Shown here: piece after piece, positions 6,458-8,985 of the stretch
Layout: each line of letters starts with the position of its first letter
Position numbering within the stretch: the stretch's first letter is position 1
Assembly (NCBI GenBank): GCA_030638765.1
Contig: DAOWDZ010000128.1
Location: 1 to 8,985, forward strand
Direction: 5' to 3'
DNA: 8,985 nt
DNA from: Desulfocapsa sp.
Lineage (GTDB): Bacteria; Desulfobacterota; Desulfobulbia; Desulfobulbales; Desulfocapsaceae
Notes under the pieces: model-generated
Database searches by the model: none
What the model saw: only the letters and a program-made list of their open reading frames with translations
What the model was told of the DNA's origin: nothing
Position numbers and translations under genes: made by a program

Positions 6458-7945
6458 TTATTGATTTGAAGTTCGTTCCAGTTTTAAAAAGTTTTCAATT
6501 CTGTCTCTGTAAAAAAGACCAGCCTTTCCAGTTGTGTGAGGAACATACGGTGTATAGCCATTATTTGGAGCTTTACTTTTAATGCTATCAAATTGTACAG
6601 TTCCGTCTTCGTCTACCCAGGAAAGAGAAATATCGAGTAAAGGTCTCATTACCTGTAGTCGACCTTCATTATCACGTCCAATGGGTACAGTTTCCCAGCG
6701 TCTGGTTTCGTAGCCTTTATACCAGAGACCTGTTTTAGAATCGCCAAGAATTTTGTCTGTCATTGAATGATCCATTTCCTCTTTATCAAAATCAAGATTG
6801 TTTGTGATAATATGCTCAACCTCAAAGCTTCCCTGTACAGATAACCTTTCGAAATCATCGTACTCATCGAGATCGTTTCTCATTAAATGGGTTCCCTTGT
6901 CATTAAAAGACCATTGGGCATGGCAAACCTGGCAATTAACCTTTTTGCCGTACTTAATATGGGCTGGGTGTTTCGTAAAGGGAATTACGTGTTGTTTTCC
7001 GTCACCAGCTGAAAGAAGTGTATACGTATCTTTTTTATCAGTTAAAGAAATGTTTTCTAAAGGTATTTGTCTGATCATTTTTTCCTGGGAATGACAATCC
7101 TCACAGGATATTTTTGAATTCCCTTCAGCCATGAGTTCTTTTCCATCATGGCAATCGACACAGATCATGCCTTTTTGTTGATGTATATCAGCTGAAAGTT
7201 GGTGGAATTCCATGCCAAATGGACGAAAATAATCGTAACGGGTTGTGTAGGGAGTTCGGTACTCATCATTCATGTCATGTTCGTAGCGCCCATAATAATC
7301 AGCGCCCACCCAATTTCCATAATGACATTGCAGACAGTTATCATCACCTGGTGTTTTAAAGAATGAATGTGAAACGAGTTTCCCTTCATAAAACTCGAGA
7401 TGGCAACTGGCACACCCAGTGCCACGAACTACGGCTGGATATCTGTCTCCTGAAAAGAATGGATGACAGCGAAGGCAGCGTCTTCTTAGCAGGTCGTCAG
7501 CGAGATCAAGCGGTTTTTGAATGAGGTCAGTTATCGGGACGTCGATAAGGCTTTCAATAGATGTTTTAGCGCCAAATGCTGTTCGGAGAGCGTTAACTTT
7601 ATTTTTTAAAGTAAAATGTGCAGAATGTGAGGCGTTTTCAATCTGTTTTGGGTGACATTTCCCACAACTTTTCATCATGTTATCCGGATGGGAGGGGCTT
7701 GAGATTAAGTTTTCATGGGCTGATTCGGCGGAAGCAAAATTATTAGATCCGGCATGGCAGACGCTACAGTCGAATGAATGATTTTTGTCGAGAGTCATAC
7801 TATGGCATGACTTGCACCCTTTCTTTAAAGATGAGGGACTTGTTGAAGAAGCAGGTGAATATTCATCAACCTTCTGTTCTTTTGGCTCTTCTGAGCACGA
7901 AGTCAAAATAAAACTAAAAAGTATTAGAAAATAAATGTATCGCAT
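6458..7945 (-). CDS. Nine-heme c-type cytochrome lipoprotein
   Basis: This is an exported electron-transfer protein with nine CxxCH heme-attachment motifs. From an ATG at 7945 the protein has 495 residues. The N-terminus is a lipoprotein signal (MRYIYFLILFSFILTSC) with lipobox LTSC and Cys17 as the lipidated residue. A longer frame to 8032 adds 29 residues that would bury this signal, so I reject it. Neither start has a good ribosome binding site. The heme motifs begin at residues 44, 60, 94, 157, 178, 204, 262, 281 and 338. Sixteen further His residues are available, enough for bis-histidine ligation of all hemes. The last 153 residues (343-495) hold no heme motif. This tail is rich in acidic and aromatic residues, with segments such as LLDISLSWVDEDG and YTPYVPHTTGKAG. 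I do not recognise a named family. The protein is probably anchored in the outer or inner membrane facing the periplasm or outside. rlpA follows after 1 nt. Confidence 0.9.
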   Translation of the reverse strand: MRYIYFLILFSFILTSCSEEPKEQKVDEYSPASSTSPSSLKKGCKSCHSMTLDKNHSFDCSVCHAGSNNFASAESAHENLISSPSHPDNMMKSCGKCHPKQIENASHSAHFTLKNKVNALRTAFGAKTSIESLIDVPITDLIQKPLDLADDLLRRRCLRCHPFFSGDRYPAVVRGTGCASCHLEFYEGKLVSHSFFKTPGDDNCLQCHYGNWVGADYYGRYEHDMNDEYRTPYTTRYDYFRPFGMEFHQLSADIHQQKGMICVDCHDGKELMAEGNSKISCEDCHSQEKMIRQIPLENISLTDKKDTYTLLSAGDGKQHVIPFTKHPAHIKYGKKVNCQVCHAQWSFNDKGTHLMRNDLDEYDDFERLSVQGSFEVEHIITNNLDFDKEEMDHSMTDKILGDSKTGLWYKGYETRRWETVPIGRDNEGRLQVMRPLLDISLSWVDEDGTVQFDSIKSKAPNNGYTPYVPHTTGKAGLFYRDRIENFLKLERTSNQ

Positions 7946-7984
7946 AAGGGTGACTAACTGCAATGTACAGAAAATGGAATATAT

Positions 7985-8013
7985 TTGACTTTGACTACCT
8001 ACCTTGCTATACA
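7985..8013 (+). promoter_or_regulatory. Sigma70-type promoter of the tRNA-Thr gene
   Basis: TTGACT (7985-7990) and TATACA (8008-8013) are exactly 17 bp apart, giving five of six and four of six consensus matches. Transcription would start near 8020, about 39 nt before the mature tRNA. The GC-rich GGCC just after the -10 (8014-8017) resembles discriminators of stringently controlled stable-RNA promoters; that part is inference. TTGACT is repeated in tandem at 7991-7996, but that copy is too close to the -10 to serve. Confidence 0.65.
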
Positions 8014-8020
8014 GGCCATG

Positions 8021-8048
8021 AAAATACAACATTATTTGTCTTTTTCAA
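8021..8048 (-). promoter_or_regulatory. Candidate promoter for the cytochrome-rlpA unit
   Basis: Read on the minus strand, TTGAAA (8048-8043) and TATTTT (8026-8021) are 16 bp apart, four of six and four of six or fewer matches. Transcripts would begin near 8014 and carry a leader of about 70 nt before the ATG at 7945. The sequence is AT-rich and the match is modest. If real, it overlaps the divergent tRNA transcription unit. Confidence 0.25.
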
Positions 8049-8058
8049 TCCAAAGACA

Positions 8059-8134
8059 GCCGACATAGCTCAGTTGGTAGAGCGACGCTCTCGTAAAGCG
8101 TAGGCCAGCAGTTCGATCCTGCTTGTCGGCTCCA
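8059..8134 (+). tRNA. tRNA-Thr (anticodon CGT)
   Basis: A full 76-nt cloverleaf is visible. The acceptor stem GCCGACA pairs with TGTCGGC, the D arm is GCTC/GAGC, the anticodon stem is ACGCT/AGCGT around loop CTCGTAA, and the T arm is AGCAG-TTCGATC-CTGCT. The discriminator is T and CCA is encoded. The loop places CGT at positions 34-36, reading the threonine codon ACG. The overall sequence closely resembles E. coli tRNA-Thr(CGU). Open frames crossing it on both strands are shadows. Confidence 0.97.
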
Positions 8135-8428
8135 ATTACTACTCTTTTTATAGTTACAACACGCGCCGCCAGGACTCTCGTGGTATCTTCAGGATTCGGT
8201 ACCATACGTTCCGTTGAGTTTTTCACCACAAGCTATTTCTTGTTTCACTGTTTTGACCCAAGACAACAAAAACGAGTCCCAATTGTACCCACCTTGCTGA
8301 AGCACAAATTATAGATCAAAAGACAATGTTAGTCATGTTAAATACTACTGCCGAGAGCACATTTTAACACCTTAATTACAAAAGTGACGGCAAAGTACTT
8401 AACACTCAAAACAAATGCGGATTAAATC
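8135..8428. other. Gene-poor stretch between tRNA-Thr and the small lipoprotein gene
   Basis: No convincing gene is seen over 294 nt. A T5 run at 8145-8149 shortly after the tRNA is not preceded by a hairpin. On the minus strand, 8305-8189 is an open frame of 38 codons from a GTG, containing GGYNWDSFLLSWVKT, with protein-like composition but no ribosome binding site. It could be a decayed fragment or chance. No attachment-site repeat of the tRNA 3' end was found within this window. Confidence 0.4.
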
Positions 8429-8794
8429 ATGACAAAATCTATCATTTCGGTGATTTATGTATTGGCCATTTCTTTTGTTATCTCAAGTTGTAGCGGTCAG
8501 AGAAGTACGTTGTCCATGGAACAAAAAACACAAAAAGAAGCTGCTACGAGAAGCTATATAAACTGTGTAGGGCTTTATGCTTCAATACTAGACGACAACA
8601 AAAGTGATGCGATGACTATAGCAAAAGCTGTAGCTTCAAATTGTGCTCATGAATACCGTCGTACTTTGTATGATTTCAGTACAAAAACGACTAACAGGTC
8701 GAGACATTATTTTTATGAAAAGCATGATGATTCTGACCGACGCTATGAGCTACCTTTAAAAGCAGTGTTGCATGAAAGAGATAAAAAACGTTAG
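8429..8794 (+). CDS. Small lipoprotein of unknown function
   Basis: The 121-residue product starts with a basic-hydrophobic signal (MTKSIISVIYVLAISFVISS) followed by Cys21 in lipobox ISSC, so it should be lipidated and face the periplasm or outer membrane. The mature part is mostly helical in composition. It has two cysteines (46 and 72) that could form a disulfide, within a pattern Cys46...Asp-Ala-Met-Thr-Ile-Ala-Lys-Ala-Val...Cys72-Ala-His-Glu. Similar A-x-x-I-A-x-A-V-x-x-x-C patterns occur in small uncharacterised proteobacterial proteins, as I recall. The C-terminal third is highly charged (KHDDSDRRYE, HERDKKR). GCGGA at 8417-8421 is a weak ribosome binding site 7 nt before the ATG. No operon partner is on this strand. 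Function unknown. Confidence 0.72.
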   Translation: MTKSIISVIYVLAISFVISSCSGQRSTLSMEQKTQKEAATRSYINCVGLYASILDDNKSDAMTIAKAVASNCAHEYRRTLYDFSTKTTNRSRHYFYEKHDDSDRRYELPLKAVLHERDKKR

Positions 8795-8903
8795 TTCCGG
8801 TAAGGTAAATAACAACGTAGAAAAACATAAATATTAGCATAGCAAAGGAAGCAAGAACATAGCCAGGTACGAAGATCAATTGCAATACTGCAATTCTTTT
8901 TAC

Positions 8904-8945
8904 AAAAAAAATGCCTTCCCATAATAAGTATTATGAAAAGGCATT
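8904..8945 (-). terminator. Strong minus-strand intrinsic terminator
   Basis: Read on the minus strand, AATGCCTT (8945-8938) pairs with AAGGCATT (8917-8910). Two U-G wobbles follow, then CATAATA pairs with TATTATG around a 2-nt loop, a 17-pair stem in all. It runs directly into eight T residues (8911-8904, the first two paired). There is no T tract on the plus-strand side, so it acts on minus-strand transcripts. It lies 21 nt after the TAA of the gene entering from the right edge and shields the lipoprotein gene from its transcription. Confidence 0.88.
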
Positions 8946-8966
8946 GTAGTCATGTTCTTTTGTAAA

Positions 8967-8985
8967 TTACTCGTCGATATCAACC
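8967..8985 (-). CDS. Extreme C-terminus of a gene beyond the right edge
   Basis: On the minus strand the frame reads VDIDE followed by TAA at 8969-8967, and the strong terminator begins 21 nt later. Only five residues are visible, so neither product nor frame can be proved. The acidic ending and the well-placed terminator make a real gene end likely. Confidence 0.4.

Noticed and set aside
8032..8314. Open frames crossing the tRNA-Thr on both strands (8032-8229 minus, 8123-8314 plus)
   Set aside because: They run through a complete tRNA cloverleaf and show no protein motifs or ribosome binding sites.
1..8985. CRISPR array, insertion sequence, phage or defence cluster
   Set aside because: I saw no regularly spaced repeats, no transposase or integrase motifs and no terminal inverted repeats in the window.

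Overview
The window looks like chromosomal core sequence from an anaerobic Desulfobacterota-type bacterium (former Deltaproteobacteria, possibly near Desulfobulbales). The evidence is a nine-heme c-type cytochrome lipoprotein, a complete-looking trpEGDCF run of free-standing enzymes, a GTG-started ribosomal protein S20 and moderately AT-rich DNA. This placement is inference; no 16S or other phylogenetic marker is present.

Layout, left to right. (1) At positions 1-351, the N-terminal 117 residues of a cysteine-rich protein of unknown function run off the left edge on the minus strand. (2) A divergent intergenic region follows, with a perfect 10-bp palindrome and a small GC hairpin, leading into rpsT (S20, 609-881) and its strong intrinsic terminator. 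(3) The tryptophan operon trpE-trpG-trpD-trpC-trpF (1052-5665, plus strand) is tightly packed: E and G are 2 nt apart, G and D overlap by 11 nt, and C and F are 9 nt apart. It converts chorismate to indole-3-glycerol phosphate. The last two steps, by TrpA and TrpB, are not encoded here. (4) Convergent to it, on the minus strand, are a nine-CxxCH lipoprotein cytochrome (6458-7945) and, 1 nt downstream, an RlpA-like protein with DPBB and SPOR domains (5683-6456). They probably form a two-gene transcription unit. (5) A tRNA-Thr(CGT) at 8059-8134 has a well-formed sigma70-type promoter. (6) A nearly 300-bp stretch without a convincing gene precedes a small lipoprotein gene of unknown function (8429-8794). 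(7) At the right edge a strong minus-strand terminator follows the last codons of a gene lying outside the window.

How the genes relate: the five trp enzymes form one pathway. The cytochrome and RlpA both act outside the cytoplasmic membrane, one in electron transfer and one in peptidoglycan at the septum; their pairing is the least expected arrangement here. I see no CRISPR array, insertion sequence, phage or defence module. Most of the window is ordinary housekeeping DNA. The items most worth a second look are the heme-free C-terminal tail of the cytochrome and its link to rlpA, the truncated cysteine-rich protein at the left edge, the missing trpBA, and the sparse region downstream of the tRNA.
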